The notes under the pieces: generated by a model
The model's input: the letters and a program-made list of their open reading frames with translations, nothing else
The model's database searches: none
Told to the model about the DNA's origin: nothing
Translations under genes and position numbers: made by a program
DNA from: Geobacter sp. UBA2189
GTDB lineage: Bacteria; Desulfobacterota; Desulfuromonadia; Geobacterales; Pseudopelobacteraceae
Assembly (NCBI GenBank): GCA_002328035.1
Contig: DCVL01000046.1
Coordinates: forward strand, 5,088 to 69,087
Direction: 5' to 3'
Length of the DNA stretch: 64,000 bases
In this document: positions 54,397 through 63,955 of the stretch, one piece after another
Position numbering within the stretch: position 1 is the stretch's first letter
Layout of the letters: every line of letters begins with the position of its first letter

Positions 54397-54444
54397 GCAC
54401 AGCCAGAACGAATCCCTTTCAGGGGCGTTTTGGCTGTGCTTTTA
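54397..54444 (+). terminator. Terminator, duplicate of the feo-operon terminator
   Basis: GCACAGCCAGAACG (54397-54410) pairs with CGTTTTGGCTGTGC (54426-54439) at 13 of 14 positions; TTTTATAAAG follows. The CCCTTTCAGGGG interior and right arm nearly equal the hairpin at 32329-32378. Confidence 0.75.
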
Positions 54445-54750
54445 TAAAGTTAAAGGAAGATACATGATGGACTAGCTGATAATAGCAGGAACAAAATGAT
54501 ATAAAACAATAAACCAAGCAGTTCGGGTCTGGATGTAAACAGCCATCAGATTTACTGGATCGCACAAAAGAAAGAATGTTAATCAACAACTTAACAACGT
54601 CCCTTTAACACTCCCGTAGCCAGAAATAAGTAGCAAGTAGCCAAAATAAGGCTGCGGATTCGTCCGATTATCGGGGGCTAAAGGTGCATTTCATGTCATA
54701 AAATCAGATTACAGGATTTAGGTAGAAGAAAGATTAACAGGCTCTTTAGC
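54445..54750. other. Gene-free stretch
   Basis: About 300 bp without a gene. Contains a run of AGTAGCAAGTAGCC words near 54616-54650 resembling decayed GCCAGCC flanks; nothing else recognised. Ends at the 3' end of the convergent pilX. Confidence 0.4.
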
Positions 54751-55368
54751 TCACCATGCATAAAGCACTGATATATTTGCCTTTTCAATACCTGTCCTGT
54801 TTGACTGCGGAACAAGTTCATTACTGGCTTTTTCTGCCTGAATTTCAAGACGATACATAAATGGGAGATGCTTTGGCTTAACAACCGGGTTTTGTTCACC
54901 AACTCCGCCACCTTCAAGCTGAAGGCCGCTCATATCTGTATTCCCTTCTACAACCGTATCTATAATTTTAGCATATACATTATATGGCTGCCCGCCAGCT
55001 GCCTGAAGTTTAAATTTGATGTCTGGTGAATTTTTGGCCTCAGGTATCTGACTACATGCAGAGCTCCAACTGGCTGTTGAATTATTTAACTTTTCCTGAA
55101 GGCATGGATCCACTGTCAGATCAATTGCACTGTAAGTAGCCGCATTTAAAGTGCCATCCAGAATTTTAGGCACTAACTCTTTCATCAATATATCAGTTCC
55201 GCCGTATGAAGCCTCAAGAGCGGATCTATAACGCTTGTTCATGCCTGTTGTGCTGATATTCTGTGATATCATATACATAACAGACATAACTATGGTTAGA
55301 GAAATCAACGTCATAATCAACGCTGTAACCAGGGCAATACCATTCTTATTAGCAATAAACCGTTTCAT
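54751..55368 (-). CDS. pilX: PilX-like minor pilin assembly protein
   Basis: A 205-residue protein: ATG 55368 (behind AAGGGAT) gives MKRFIANKNGIALVTALIMT, the PilX N-terminus with a hydrophobic helix following NKNGIALV rather than the classical prepilin GFTL. The rest is soluble with Cys pairs (DPCLQEKL, SACSQIP). Last gene of the operon pilY1-fimT-pilV-pilW-pilX. Such proteins help initiate pilus assembly and traffic PilY1. An upstream frame to 55422 is not needed. Confidence 0.85.
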   Translation of the reverse strand: MKRFIANKNGIALVTALIMTLISLTIVMSVMYMISQNISTTGMNKRYRSALEASYGGTDILMKELVPKILDGTLNAATYSAIDLTVDPCLQEKLNNSTASWSSACSQIPEAKNSPDIKFKLQAAGGQPYNVYAKIIDTVVEGNTDMSGLQLEGGGVGEQNPVVKPKHLPFMYRLEIQAEKASNELVPQSNRTGIEKANISVLYAW

Positions 55369-55384
55369 GGTAATCCCTTCCCAT

Positions 55385-56647
55385 CTATTGATTCGATATA
55401 AGATTTTTGGGGCGTATAACAAGTCGATACACCTTCCAATGATAGTTTAACTGGTCAGCTGAAAGTATTTTAGGGGATGTACTTACATCATATGTCGGGT
55501 CACTCATGGCAAAAGTTGTCGGGCTTATATAATTGGAATCACGTCGCCCAACCTGGGCAAGGATATATACCTTTACCACCTTAAGACTGTTACGTAATTT
55601 CTCCGCATCTCCCATGGCAGTAATAACCCGATTAGCTATAGTAGCTATCGCAACTGCGCTTGATGTTGTAATATCTGTAATGGTAGAGCTGCTGTTGAGC
55701 GGAGTCGAGTAGGTTTCAACCAGTCCATCCTGCCCTTCATTCCCCTGCCCATCATCAACATCCCACCCCAGAACCACCTGCATATCTGCTACACAATCAA
55801 GTAGAGGAATATAGGTCAAATTGCCTCCAGGATTAGTTGAATCATGATTGACTACAGCCTTGTACAAAATGCCGGTTCCAGGAGCGCAGGCAGCTGGTAT
55901 CCGTTTATCATCCGTCGGTCTTGCAACAAAGAAATCTGCACGGTTAAAGGGCATACCTAATGGATCCCCAGACTTTATACCATATATAAAATAGGTTTCC
56001 TCGGGCAGTGTCGGCCAAAATGCAGTGTCTGCGAAACCGGTAGAATCAAATTGTGCCCAATAGATGGTGGGATCTGCGGTATTGAAGATCAGTTCATTTG
56101 TATAAGTACTCTCGGTAAAAGTACGTCTTATTACAATTACTCGATCCGAATTTGTCAGGTTTTCTGACGGCCAGATGCGTGGTAACGGATTGGCAGCGTC
56201 ATATGGCATATAAGTCCATTTTTGTGACGCATCATTCAAACCAAGCGTGCTTCCTTTTATTACCAGATAATCTGTGCCACCAAGAATATTAGTCGCCTCT
56301 GAACCGCTCGGGCCTGCCACTGCTGCAATATTGTCCCTGGCCACAACCGCTCGAGGAACACCGCTCGGGGCATCATTATAGTTATTGGCAGGCGCATAAC
56401 CGGCTTCAAGATAACTTATCGATGAAAGGTATGAATATGGCAGACCAAAACCGGCCTGCTGTATAGAATGCCGAAACATCTCAAGGCCAACTATCCCCTC
56501 AATATTACTTTCTTCAGATTTGGTAATCTTTGTCATCTGGGTGAGTATAGTCTTGAAAGCATCAGTTGTAATGATAATAACAGTAATAAAAACCGCCATT
56601 ACTACGATTAATTCTATTAATGTAAAGCCTTTACGGCACTTAAACAT
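55385..56647 (-). CDS. pilW: PilW-like minor pilin
   Basis: A 420-residue prepilin-like protein. ATG 56647 (behind GGAGGC) gives MFKCRKGFTLIELIVVMAVF, a class III prepilin site: cleavage after Gly7, Glu at +5 kept. The long soluble part is typical of PilW in PilX/PilY1 operons, and the domain after about 150 is Asp/Thr-rich. It begins 17 nt after pilV. Confidence 0.9.
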   Translation of the reverse strand: MFKCRKGFTLIELIVVMAVFITVIIITTDAFKTILTQMTKITKSEESNIEGIVGLEMFRHSIQQAGFGLPYSYLSSISYLEAGYAPANNYNDAPSGVPRAVVARDNIAAVAGPSGSEATNILGGTDYLVIKGSTLGLNDASQKWTYMPYDAANPLPRIWPSENLTNSDRVIVIRRTFTESTYTNELIFNTADPTIYWAQFDSTGFADTAFWPTLPEETYFIYGIKSGDPLGMPFNRADFFVARPTDDKRIPAACAPGTGILYKAVVNHDSTNPGGNLTYIPLLDCVADMQVVLGWDVDDGQGNEGQDGLVETYSTPLNSSSTITDITTSSAVAIATIANRVITAMGDAEKLRNSLKVVKVYILAQVGRRDSNYISPTTFAMSDPTYDVSTSPKILSADQLNYHWKVYRLVIRPKNLISNQ

Positions 56648-56664
56648 AGCTGCCTCCGCCAAAA

Positions 56665-57072
56665 CTACTCAAATTTAGAAGCCAGAGAAGAGATAGAGTG
56701 AACATAATTTTGCTGTTTGTAGTCCCAACTGACCTGTAGTTCGATCCTCTTCGTCTGTGTAGTAATTTCGGAATTCGATTTAACTACTGAATAATTACGA
56801 GATGCTCCATTAACGATTCTCTGAAATGGATAGGTTCGGGAATATGGCGCTGGTGTCGTTGATATCAGTTCAAACGGTTTAGCCTTCTCGCCATTCATCA
56901 GATCGTCGGCAAGCAACGTGGCCTCCTGCCTTAACTGGTTGCCCATATTGTAATGAATGGCGTAATTAACGGTCTGCAAGAGCCCTAAAATTCCAACCAT
57001 CATAATGACTATTGCAACAAGAAATTCTACTAATGTAAAACCCTGTCTATTGCAGTACACAGTCATTGCCAT
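56665..57072 (-). CDS. pilV: PilV-like minor pilin
   Basis: A 135-residue prepilin-like protein: NRQGFTLVEFLVAIVIMMVG holds the cleavage site (after Gly) and Glu at +5. PilV-type soluble domain with LLADDLMNGEKAKP. The ATG at 57072 lies 4 nt after GGAGG and overlaps the end of fimT by 26 nt, so it is coupled to it. Confidence 0.88.
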   Translation of the reverse strand: MAMTVYCNRQGFTLVEFLVAIVIMMVGILGLLQTVNYAIHYNMGNQLRQEATLLADDLMNGEKAKPFELISTTPAPYSRTYPFQRIVNGASRNYSVVKSNSEITTQTKRIELQVSWDYKQQNYVHSISSLASKFE

Positions 57073-57535
57073 TTATCCTCCCTGTATTTACCCTTGCCCA
57101 ATGAATGACAAGACAATTGTAGGCCGGATCACCACCCAAGCCAGATCCTACAACGATTGACATCAAATTTGATGTATATCCACGCTCATCGATAGCAATC
57201 GAGGTATTAGCGAATGCCGTAAGAGTTCCAGAAGAAAATTGCTGAATCGGATATTTTAGCGTTTTATTAAAAACTTCAGTTCCGGCAACATCAGCCTCAC
57301 TGCTGAAACGCCTAAATACCATACTTGAAGGATTCAAAGTAACCCGATGTGCTCTCTTGGTATGTATTGCCATCATTCGCACATCCGTAAGATCAACTAG
57401 CATCTCCTTAACCTGTGCCTCAATGCCGTACTTCCTCTGCCAACTACTAAAGGCAATTGTCGCAGCAGTTACTAGCATACCAATAATTGCAATAACAACA
57501 AGAAGTTCAAGCAATGAGAATCCTCTGTTTTTCAT
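57047..57535 (-). CDS. fimT: FimT/GspH-type minor pilin
   Basis: A 162-residue prepilin-like protein: MKNRGFSLLELLVVIAIIGM with cleavage after Gly5 and Glu at +5. GspH/FimT soluble domain with VLVDLTDVRMMAIHTKR-type helix (EMLVDLTDVRMMAIHTK) and an AIDERGYTSNLMS strand. FimT also has a role in DNA uptake in some bacteria. Preceded by pilY1. Confidence 0.88.
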   Translation of the reverse strand: MKNRGFSLLELLVVIAIIGMLVTAATIAFSSWQRKYGIEAQVKEMLVDLTDVRMMAIHTKRAHRVTLNPSSMVFRRFSSEADVAGTEVFNKTLKYPIQQFSSGTLTAFANTSIAIDERGYTSNLMSIVVGSGLGGDPAYNCLVIHWARVNTGRINGNDCVLQ

Positions 57536-57598
57536 ACCCTGCCCCTTGCACCCAAAATCAATAAAGATCTCATCTGCAAACTTAAAATGGTTGACAGT

Positions 57599-60500
57599 CT
57601 ATTTTTCTTGTACATGCAAAATCTTTTTAACAGGGTTTGGGTTTGTTACAACAAGAAAATCAGGAGAAGACAAGCCTTTTAAAGGTCCACTTTTACGACC
57701 ACCGGCGCCGGTAAAATCAGCAGCCCCAATAACCGCATGAGCCCCGGTGGATTGTTGTGTCATTATTTTACCCTGCATTGCAGCAGTGGTAGGTACACCA
57801 CCTGATGCATAATATACTGCCCAGATATAGGAGTTTCCTGTAAATGAGCATACATCGGCAGAAGGGCTGTATGTAACGAAATAGACTGCTCCGTTGCTTA
57901 CAGCCATTGGATTGGCAACAAGACGTTCCGCTGCAAAAGATGCCGACTGTGGATCAAGATCAATATACCATCCGCGGTCGCCAGACCCTAGTGTTGCCGT
58001 GGGGGTTGAGGTCATATCTTTCAACTCCGAAACCGTTCGCTCAGTCGTACATGCAGGGTTGATTTTGACATTTGAAGCAACGTAGCATGGTTCCTGAATT
58101 CCGAAAAGACGTCTGTTTGTTGCTGCGTCATCAATATCAGTGGCACTCTTGTAATAATAGCGACCCGTACCAAAGAATAGCCATAAATTTCCAATGGCGC
58201 GATCCTGTAGTTTAGTCACAGAAGTAGTTACCGGCCCTATATCCTTAATCAGATAGCTCCAGGTCCAAGTACTCGGGTCAACACTTTCGTGGGTTGTCAG
58301 CCGTATAACCCCTCCCTGGTTCCAGATGCTGCCATTCTTTTGTACATAGCCGATATAGATAGCATCATCCTGATAGAATCCAGACTTATAAGAAAATGAA
58401 CGGTCGTTATCAATAGAAGAATTGGAAATAGACCCGGCAAATGAATCTGTAATGCCTGTATCTATGGTTCTGACAAGCGTTCCTGTTGCTGCATCAACAA
58501 CAAATATTTTCAGTGTCTGATCAGAGCGTCCCATAAGCTGATGATAGGTTGAGTCGATAGGGCCTGTCGGTCCTGATGCAAAGACAGCCAACCAGCGACC
58601 ATTCTTATCCTTTGAGCCTGCTCGAACCATAACCGGGCCTGTTGTGGCATAGCCAAGGTTACCACCTTGCTCTGCTGCGGTTGAGCCGGCAGTGGGGTCA
58701 CCGTAAAATTCCCACATAAATTTTGGCTCTTTCGGGTTAGTGACATCCAGTGCAAAATAACTAGAATATCCCAGGTTGGTAATGGGAGTTTTAACACATT
58801 CTGTGCCTCCGCCAAAGCAGGTACCTGCACCACCGCTGTTCCTGCTTGCCCCACCCAGACCCGTGCTGCCTATAAGGATTGTACGCCAACTGGTGTCCGC
58901 AAGAACAAGATTTTTTGTGTCGTCCGTTGTGATTAAAGGCGTGTCATCTCCTTCATATTTGGTCTGTTTGGCACATTCCCAATAGTCTGATGTGCAACCT
59001 GTTTTTCTGTTGATAGCCATATCCATAACTATGGTAGGACCATTAACATAGAACAGGTGGGGGTAGTCTGTATCCGCCATATATTTAAGATAAGGCAGCT
59101 GTTGTCTGGGTATAAAAGCCCACTCTTCACGACCGAGACTATCGGAACTGTTGGCTCTGATACCAGCGTTAAGGCCGGTTGCGGTTGTCTGATAATCGTT
59201 TAGTTCCGCCTTGTCTGCAATACATGTAGTTGCTGTTGAATCTGATTCAAGGTTGCGGCAGGGATCCGACAGCGGATGTAGTACCCCCATTCTAAACGCA
59301 TGCAGCATGCCATCATTAGCCCCTACAAATGCGATCCCTCGGTTTGTATAATTGTTTGATTTTGTATACTTTTCATATGAACTGTCAGCATATCCTGAAG
59401 GGATTGCAAGATGGTATGAATTTAGTGCAACGTTACCCTCAATTTTTGGAGTTGAGCTTATGATATCACCAAGTCTCCAGGTTCCTGAAGTCCCGCTTAT
59501 TGTTGCATTTCTTGAACGGTAACCGCTCTGATCAGTACCCCTGATATATGAGATGATTTTACCCGCCTCAGTCGCATCTGCAGCCTGCAAGTAGCTCCTC
59601 ATCGTCGCATCATCTTTTAATGCAGTATTAAAAAGTGAAAATCCTGTAGCTTCGCTTGCTGAATTCAAAACCGTATCAAAAGCTGAGATTCCAGTTCTGG
59701 TGTATATTGTTCTGTCATCAGTCGCCAGGTTACGAGCCCACAGCAATCGTCCGGCTCTCCATAGACTTTTAACTGAAGTCGCATTGTCAGGGTCATATGG
59801 CCCAAGGGGGTCTACAACGGTTGTAGTGCCATTTCCGCTGGTATCCTGTGATAACCTTACCATTGTCCGGCCAACTGAATCGTCATAATAGAATTCGGCA
59901 ATGTAGTCATCAAACAGGTTAAGTTTGTTGTCAGCTACCGAATCGATTCTTACAGAGCTGTGCAGCATCATTGGATCCATGTAGTACCAAAGCCCCTGCA
60001 TTTCACCGATCCAGCTACATTCAGAACCGCTATCAAAGGTCTTTTTGGGATAGAAAACTGCCTGAAGAAGATTTGCTCCGCTCCCCTCACTGTTGTTCAA
60101 AATTGATGCTGCCGTACCTGAAGAAAGTTGTGACAGTATATTCTGAAAAATATTTATCAGGGCGTTGTTCAACTCTGTCAGGTTATTGGCGTAATAGGCA
60201 TGGCCAGCAACATCAGTTCCTCCTTGTACAGCCATGGCATCCAAGCTCGTACGAGCCGCACTGTTCAAGCCCATCCCCACAATAAAAGTTTTTACATCAA
60301 AAGCTGTCGAGCCCGAAATCACTTTGCAATTGTCAGGGCAGTTAGTGCTGTAAGGTGCTGTACAATTTGAAGGACAGCGCAGATTACCCAGCTTGGTCAA
60401 TACTGCCGGCAACAGAGCGCTGGCTGAACCGGCAGTCCCTGACTCGTTGACGCTTGGTAGACCATCAGTTACATAAATTACATATGTTTTTTGGCAACTG

Positions 60501-62986
60501 TACTGGATCGGTGTAGGTAAAGTTGAGCCTTGCACCAATGTCCCATTAAGGTAGTTGATTGCGCTCTGTAGTGTCCCGGCTGTCGGAGTAAGGCCAGTAT
60601 TGATAATTTGACTAGCACTTTCACTACTCCAAGTCATGTAACCGGTCTCGTCATTTTCGAAATATGCCGGTGTCCTGTTTCCACCCAACTTGGTCAACAG
60701 GGCATTTTTCTGGGTGTTGTTAAGTGGATCGTTAATCGTAGCCGACACATGCAGGTAACCTGGCCCTGGGGAATCATTTCGGAACCAAGTACGGCTGGTG
60801 TAGTACCAGTAGTTTCGCCGACCAAAATCCTCAAAACCGAGTGCGAGATCACTATCAGTAGGATAGAAGGTTCCAGACCATTGATAGCTGGAATAGCCAG
60901 AGTTCAAGTCTGATGTACCGGTTTTGGCTGCGTACACTTTGTAATTATCATTCGCGGTTGAAGGGTTGTATGTTTCCGAATAGAGATATCTAATACCCTG
61001 ATTAGAGCTGGAATACAATGTCCCTGGAAGACCATAGTAGACCGTAACCCCGTTTGCGTCAGTGTATCTCTGGTTTTTGGGATATATCAGAGAACAATAG
61101 GTCTGCCGACGTGTACTTCCTGCTGTGGTACCGGTTGTCAGAATTTCATCACGATAGGTTGCGTCAAAGAGTGCATTTTGTGCCTGGCAACCGGTATTGC
61201 AAGCATCCCGGTCTGTCGTTGCTCCGTTTACACAATAATCGTAACAAGCCGCAGGTGGGCTGGGGCAATACGACTTCGCTTCGTAGGAGTTGAAATAGAA
61301 TGAGTTATGTAAGCGGTACGAACTAGGGCTATTAACTTTGTAGCTCATCAAGCCTATTCTCATCTTGTCAGAATAGGTATTGATTATGCCGGTCAGCGCT
61401 CTGCGAGCAATGATAGACTTACTGCAGGTGTTGGGGTCAGCGTAATTGGTACAAAAAGGCGAACCAATAGCGTTGACGTTCATATCCTCATCCATACTGT
61501 TGGAGTTATCGAGGATTATAAGGATATTTGGCGTGACCGGCGCTGTTAAGAAGGGAGGAACCTGACTGTAGGCATTGGCAGTTACCGGCTGGGTAGTAAA
61601 ACTCCATGATGTATCCGCAAGCAGATTGCCCGCCTTGTCAGCCAACCCACCCCCAATAGAAACGGTATAAACAGTACTGTAACTCATACCACCAGCAGGG
61701 GTAATAGTAAGACGCTTGGTTGCGGCAACATATGACAACACAGTTGGAACATTCTGCGTTCCATCATTTAAAAGTACGTTACTTGAATTGATGGTTGACT
61801 CATCAAGTGCCTGATTCTCGGTAAAATCCACGGTAATGGATGAATTTATCGCAACGTTAGTGGCACTGCTTACCGGAGAAACCGCAGCAACAACCGGTGC
61901 CTGCGTATCAACGATAAAGCTCCAACTGACACTGGCAGCGAGTTTATTACCAATCATGTCTTTTATCGCACTTGTACTGGTTCCCCCCAGAAGCGTCGCA
62001 GTATAGGTCAGGTTGTTTGAAAGACTTGGAGTTGCCAGTGAAGCAGTATTGGTGCTGCTGTCAAATGAGGGGGTTGTGGTAATGGTTGTTGTGCCTTGCT
62101 TCAGGTAGAAATTTGATGTGGTTGGATTCTGGATTTCTTCAGTGAATATTGCAGAGACCGCAGGTGTCGCTGTGTTGACGTACACCGGGGTTGCAGTAGT
62201 ATATGGAGTATAGCTGATCACAGCAGGGGCCGTGCTATCAACGCTGAAAGTCCAGCTGAAATCGGCAGCCATCGGATTACCGCCGAGGTCAGTAACAGTA
62301 TTTTTAACTGTAACCTGATACGTTTTAGGCGATGAAAGTACACTAGGTAGAGTGAACGTCGCAACAGTCTTGCCACTGGATGTGGTAAAAGAGGGAGAAT
62401 TAAGTGTCACAGAAGTGCTATCAGTCAAATTTTCCAGCAACACAGATGAAGTCGAAATGGTGCTCGTAGTCATCAACTCACTAAACGTGATGACAAAGCT
62501 GGGGTTCGTATTTGACTGTACGCCTGAAGGCGGATTGGGCAGGTAGGTGGAAACCGTTGGAATAACATAATCCCGCACAGTGAATGTTCTTGAGCTCGTC
62601 GCTGTCAATGATTCAGCAGACGTATTTTTGATACCATTCGTTGTGTTTCGTCTCGCACAGGCGATAAATTGGCCTGACGAGTTAAAGGCCGTAGTGGGGG
62701 TAATGGTAACCGTTGAAGTAGGATTACCTAGTGTATAGGAAAGGCTAACAGGCCAGTTGGTACCCCCGGTGCAGGAAGTACCTGTACGTATATAAATATT
62801 GGTATTAGTCAACGTTGCAGCATTCAACGTTGGATTAGAGCTAAACGTAATGACTATATTCTGCCATTCATTGACGTTAGTGGTCGCCCCTCCAGTATCC
62901 CAACTACTTACAGACGGTGCCGTTGCAAACGCCGAACTTGCACAACTCAACCAGACCAATAAAACAAGAAACAAGAGACGTCTCAT
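57599..62986 (-). CDS. pilY1: PilY1-family tip protein with four N-terminal Ig-like domains and VWA
   Basis: A 1795-residue exported protein. Signal peptide (to about 23, SSAFAT). Residues 24-138, 142-250, 252-360 and 362-466 are four bacterial Ig-like (Big_5/SbsA type) domains, each ending in an aromatic TF/WSF strand phrase. A VWA domain starts near 487 with ILIILDNSNSMDEDM; the MIDAS DNSNS at 493-497. The C-terminal half is the PilY1 beta-propeller, with GIAFVGANDGMLHAFRMG. Such proteins act at the pilus tip in adhesion and assembly. Extra Ig domains extend it beyond normal PilY1 (about 1150-1250). The ATG overlaps the previous stop by four bases (ATGA). Confidence 0.92.
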   Translation of the reverse strand: MRRLLFLVLLVWLSCASSAFATAPSVSSWDTGGATTNVNEWQNIVITFSSNPTLNAATLTNTNIYIRTGTSCTGGTNWPVSLSYTLGNPTSTVTITPTTAFNSSGQFIACARRNTTNGIKNTSAESLTATSSRTFTVRDYVIPTVSTYLPNPPSGVQSNTNPSFVITFSELMTTSTISTSSVLLENLTDSTSVTLNSPSFTTSSGKTVATFTLPSVLSSPKTYQVTVKNTVTDLGGNPMAADFSWTFSVDSTAPAVISYTPYTTATPVYVNTATPAVSAIFTEEIQNPTTSNFYLKQGTTTITTTPSFDSSTNTASLATPSLSNNLTYTATLLGGTSTSAIKDMIGNKLAASVSWSFIVDTQAPVVAAVSPVSSATNVAINSSITVDFTENQALDESTINSSNVLLNDGTQNVPTVLSYVAATKRLTITPAGGMSYSTVYTVSIGGGLADKAGNLLADTSWSFTTQPVTANAYSQVPPFLTAPVTPNILIILDNSNSMDEDMNVNAIGSPFCTNYADPNTCSKSIIARRALTGIINTYSDKMRIGLMSYKVNSPSSYRLHNSFYFNSYEAKSYCPSPPAACYDYCVNGATTDRDACNTGCQAQNALFDATYRDEILTTGTTAGSTRRQTYCSLIYPKNQRYTDANGVTVYYGLPGTLYSSSNQGIRYLYSETYNPSTANDNYKVYAAKTGTSDLNSGYSSYQWSGTFYPTDSDLALGFEDFGRRNYWYYTSRTWFRNDSPGPGYLHVSATINDPLNNTQKNALLTKLGGNRTPAYFENDETGYMTWSSESASQIINTGLTPTAGTLQSAINYLNGTLVQGSTLPTPIQYSCQKTYVIYVTDGLPSVNESGTAGSASALLPAVLTKLGNLRCPSNCTAPYSTNCPDNCKVISGSTAFDVKTFIVGMGLNSAARTSLDAMAVQGGTDVAGHAYYANNLTELNNALINIFQNILSQLSSGTAASILNNSEGSGANLLQAVFYPKKTFDSGSECSWIGEMQGLWYYMDPMMLHSSVRIDSVADNKLNLFDDYIAEFYYDDSVGRTMVRLSQDTSGNGTTTVVDPLGPYDPDNATSVKSLWRAGRLLWARNLATDDRTIYTRTGISAFDTVLNSASEATGFSLFNTALKDDATMRSYLQAADATEAGKIISYIRGTDQSGYRSRNATISGTSGTWRLGDIISSTPKIEGNVALNSYHLAIPSGYADSSYEKYTKSNNYTNRGIAFVGANDGMLHAFRMGVLHPLSDPCRNLESDSTATTCIADKAELNDYQTTATGLNAGIRANSSDSLGREEWAFIPRQQLPYLKYMADTDYPHLFYVNGPTIVMDMAINRKTGCTSDYWECAKQTKYEGDDTPLITTDDTKNLVLADTSWRTILIGSTGLGGASRNSGGAGTCFGGGTECVKTPITNLGYSSYFALDVTNPKEPKFMWEFYGDPTAGSTAAEQGGNLGYATTGPVMVRAGSKDKNGRWLAVFASGPTGPIDSTYHQLMGRSDQTLKIFVVDAATGTLVRTIDTGITDSFAGSISNSSIDNDRSFSYKSGFYQDDAIYIGYVQKNGSIWNQGGVIRLTTHESVDPSTWTWSYLIKDIGPVTTSVTKLQDRAIGNLWLFFGTGRYYYKSATDIDDAATNRRLFGIQEPCYVASNVKINPACTTERTVSELKDMTSTPTATLGSGDRGWYIDLDPQSASFAAERLVANPMAVSNGAVYFVTYSPSADVCSFTGNSYIWAVYYASGGVPTTAAMQGKIMTQQSTGAHAVIGAADFTGAGGRKSGPLKGLSSPDFLVVTNPNPVKKILHVQEK

Positions 62987-63330
62987 TGCACACCCCCCTG
63001 TAGCTCAACAGCTGTAATCCTTCCATCACGGGTACGAATTATAATAGGTGTCTTGGCCGGCAGCGTGGCAAGATCATATGAAACACCGGCGCCTGAAGCC
63101 CTAACACCGGGTACAACCTTGTAAAAACGAATTCCTTTATTTTCAGAATACAAGAATACAAAGGTTCCATCTTGTCGGATACCACCAAAAAGACCGGTTG
63201 CCTGATCAGTTCCTCGTTGCCTATCAGAAATACTATCAATTGTAGCTGGCGTCATAGCAATTACGAGACCTGGCAACATCAAAAGAAAAGATGCCACAGC
63301 AATATTAAGCACCTGCTTATGTATTCTCAT
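62983..63330 (-). CDS. Small exported protein leading the pilY1 operon
   Basis: A 115-residue protein with a signal peptide (about 1-29, ending GLVIAM). The mature part includes GIRQDGTFVFLYSENKGIRF then PGVRASGAGVSYDL and IIIRTRDGRITAVELQGG, a compact beta fold. ATG 63330 follows GGAGG; the frame to 63384 is not needed. It overlaps pilY1 by four bases (ATGA). It shares the operon with pilY1, so may accompany PilY1 export, an inference. Confidence 0.75.
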   Translation of the reverse strand: MRIHKQVLNIAVASFLLMLPGLVIAMTPATIDSISDRQRGTDQATGLFGGIRQDGTFVFLYSENKGIRFYKVVPGVRASGAGVSYDLATLPAKTPIIIRTRDGRITAVELQGGVQ

Positions 63331-63454
63331 TATTGATAACCTCCATTGAACACAAATTTTATTCAGATTAAGGCAACAGCACAACTAACATAAACTTCAG
63401 GGGACATTCTATTTGTCAACCAACTATCCCACCTGCCTATCCGTCCGATCCAAA

Positions 63455-63470
63455 AGCATAAGACATGCCA
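63455..63470 (-). promoter_or_regulatory. Sigma-54 promoter of the pilY1 operon
   Basis: Minus-strand TGGCATGTCTTATGCT (63470-63455) has the GG and GC of the -24/-12 elements 10 nt apart, close to the consensus TGGCACG-N4-TTGCA. It is 125 nt upstream of the operon's first ATG. RpoN/PilR control of pilus genes is known in Geobacter and Pseudomonas. Confidence 0.65.
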
Positions 63471-63589
63471 CACAAGCAACTAACTTAAATAACTCAACTT
63501 TAGATAGAAAGCCCAGAGATGCTATGCATTATTTTTAGAGCTTATAGAGACAGACCACCACCAGGTGTGCAAAAAGGTAAGAGCAAATA

Positions 63590-63643
63590 TCAACAACGGT
63601 GTCACCCATTAAAAGGTTACTATCAAGAGTAAAACGTTGTTGA
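63590..63643. repeat. Inverted repeat next to the IS630 remnant
   Basis: Perfect 9-bp arms TCAACAACG (63590-63598) and CGTTGTTGA (63635-63643), with a 36-nt interior. It straddles the 3' end of the IS630-type transposase fragment and may be a relic end or a regulatory site. Confidence 0.4.
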
Positions 63644-63955
63644 ATTGTCAAGCAAATCTTCGATTACGGGACAGGTAAGTTCAGCATAAATGTTTATAAC
63701 TACTTCCGATTGACAATCAGCACACGATTGTGGCACGAAAAGCCTAGGCTTGGCTCCGGGTATTTTCCGATATGCAAGCCCTGTTTCACCGGCATCAGAA
63801 TAACGCTTCATCCACTGGCACACGGCTGAGCGATGGTAGCCCAGATTCTTGGCGATGACCTCAGGGCTTTCACCATCAAGAATACGCTGTACAGCACGCT
63901 TGCGTATCGCTTCGCGAGTCTTGTGATCCAGTTTTCTGCCGTCGAATTTGTCCAT
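63623..63955 (-). pseudogene. Truncated IS630-family transposase
   Basis: A 110-codon frame; residues 1-75 match the N-terminal helix-turn-helix of IS630 transposases: MDKFDGRKLDHKTREAIRKR, AVQRILDGESPEVIAKNLGY, then YRKIPGAKPRLF. The catalytic DDE domain is missing; the last 30 residues (QSCADCQSEVVINIYAELTC) are unrelated sequence. Dead remnant at the edge of the window. Confidence 0.75.
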
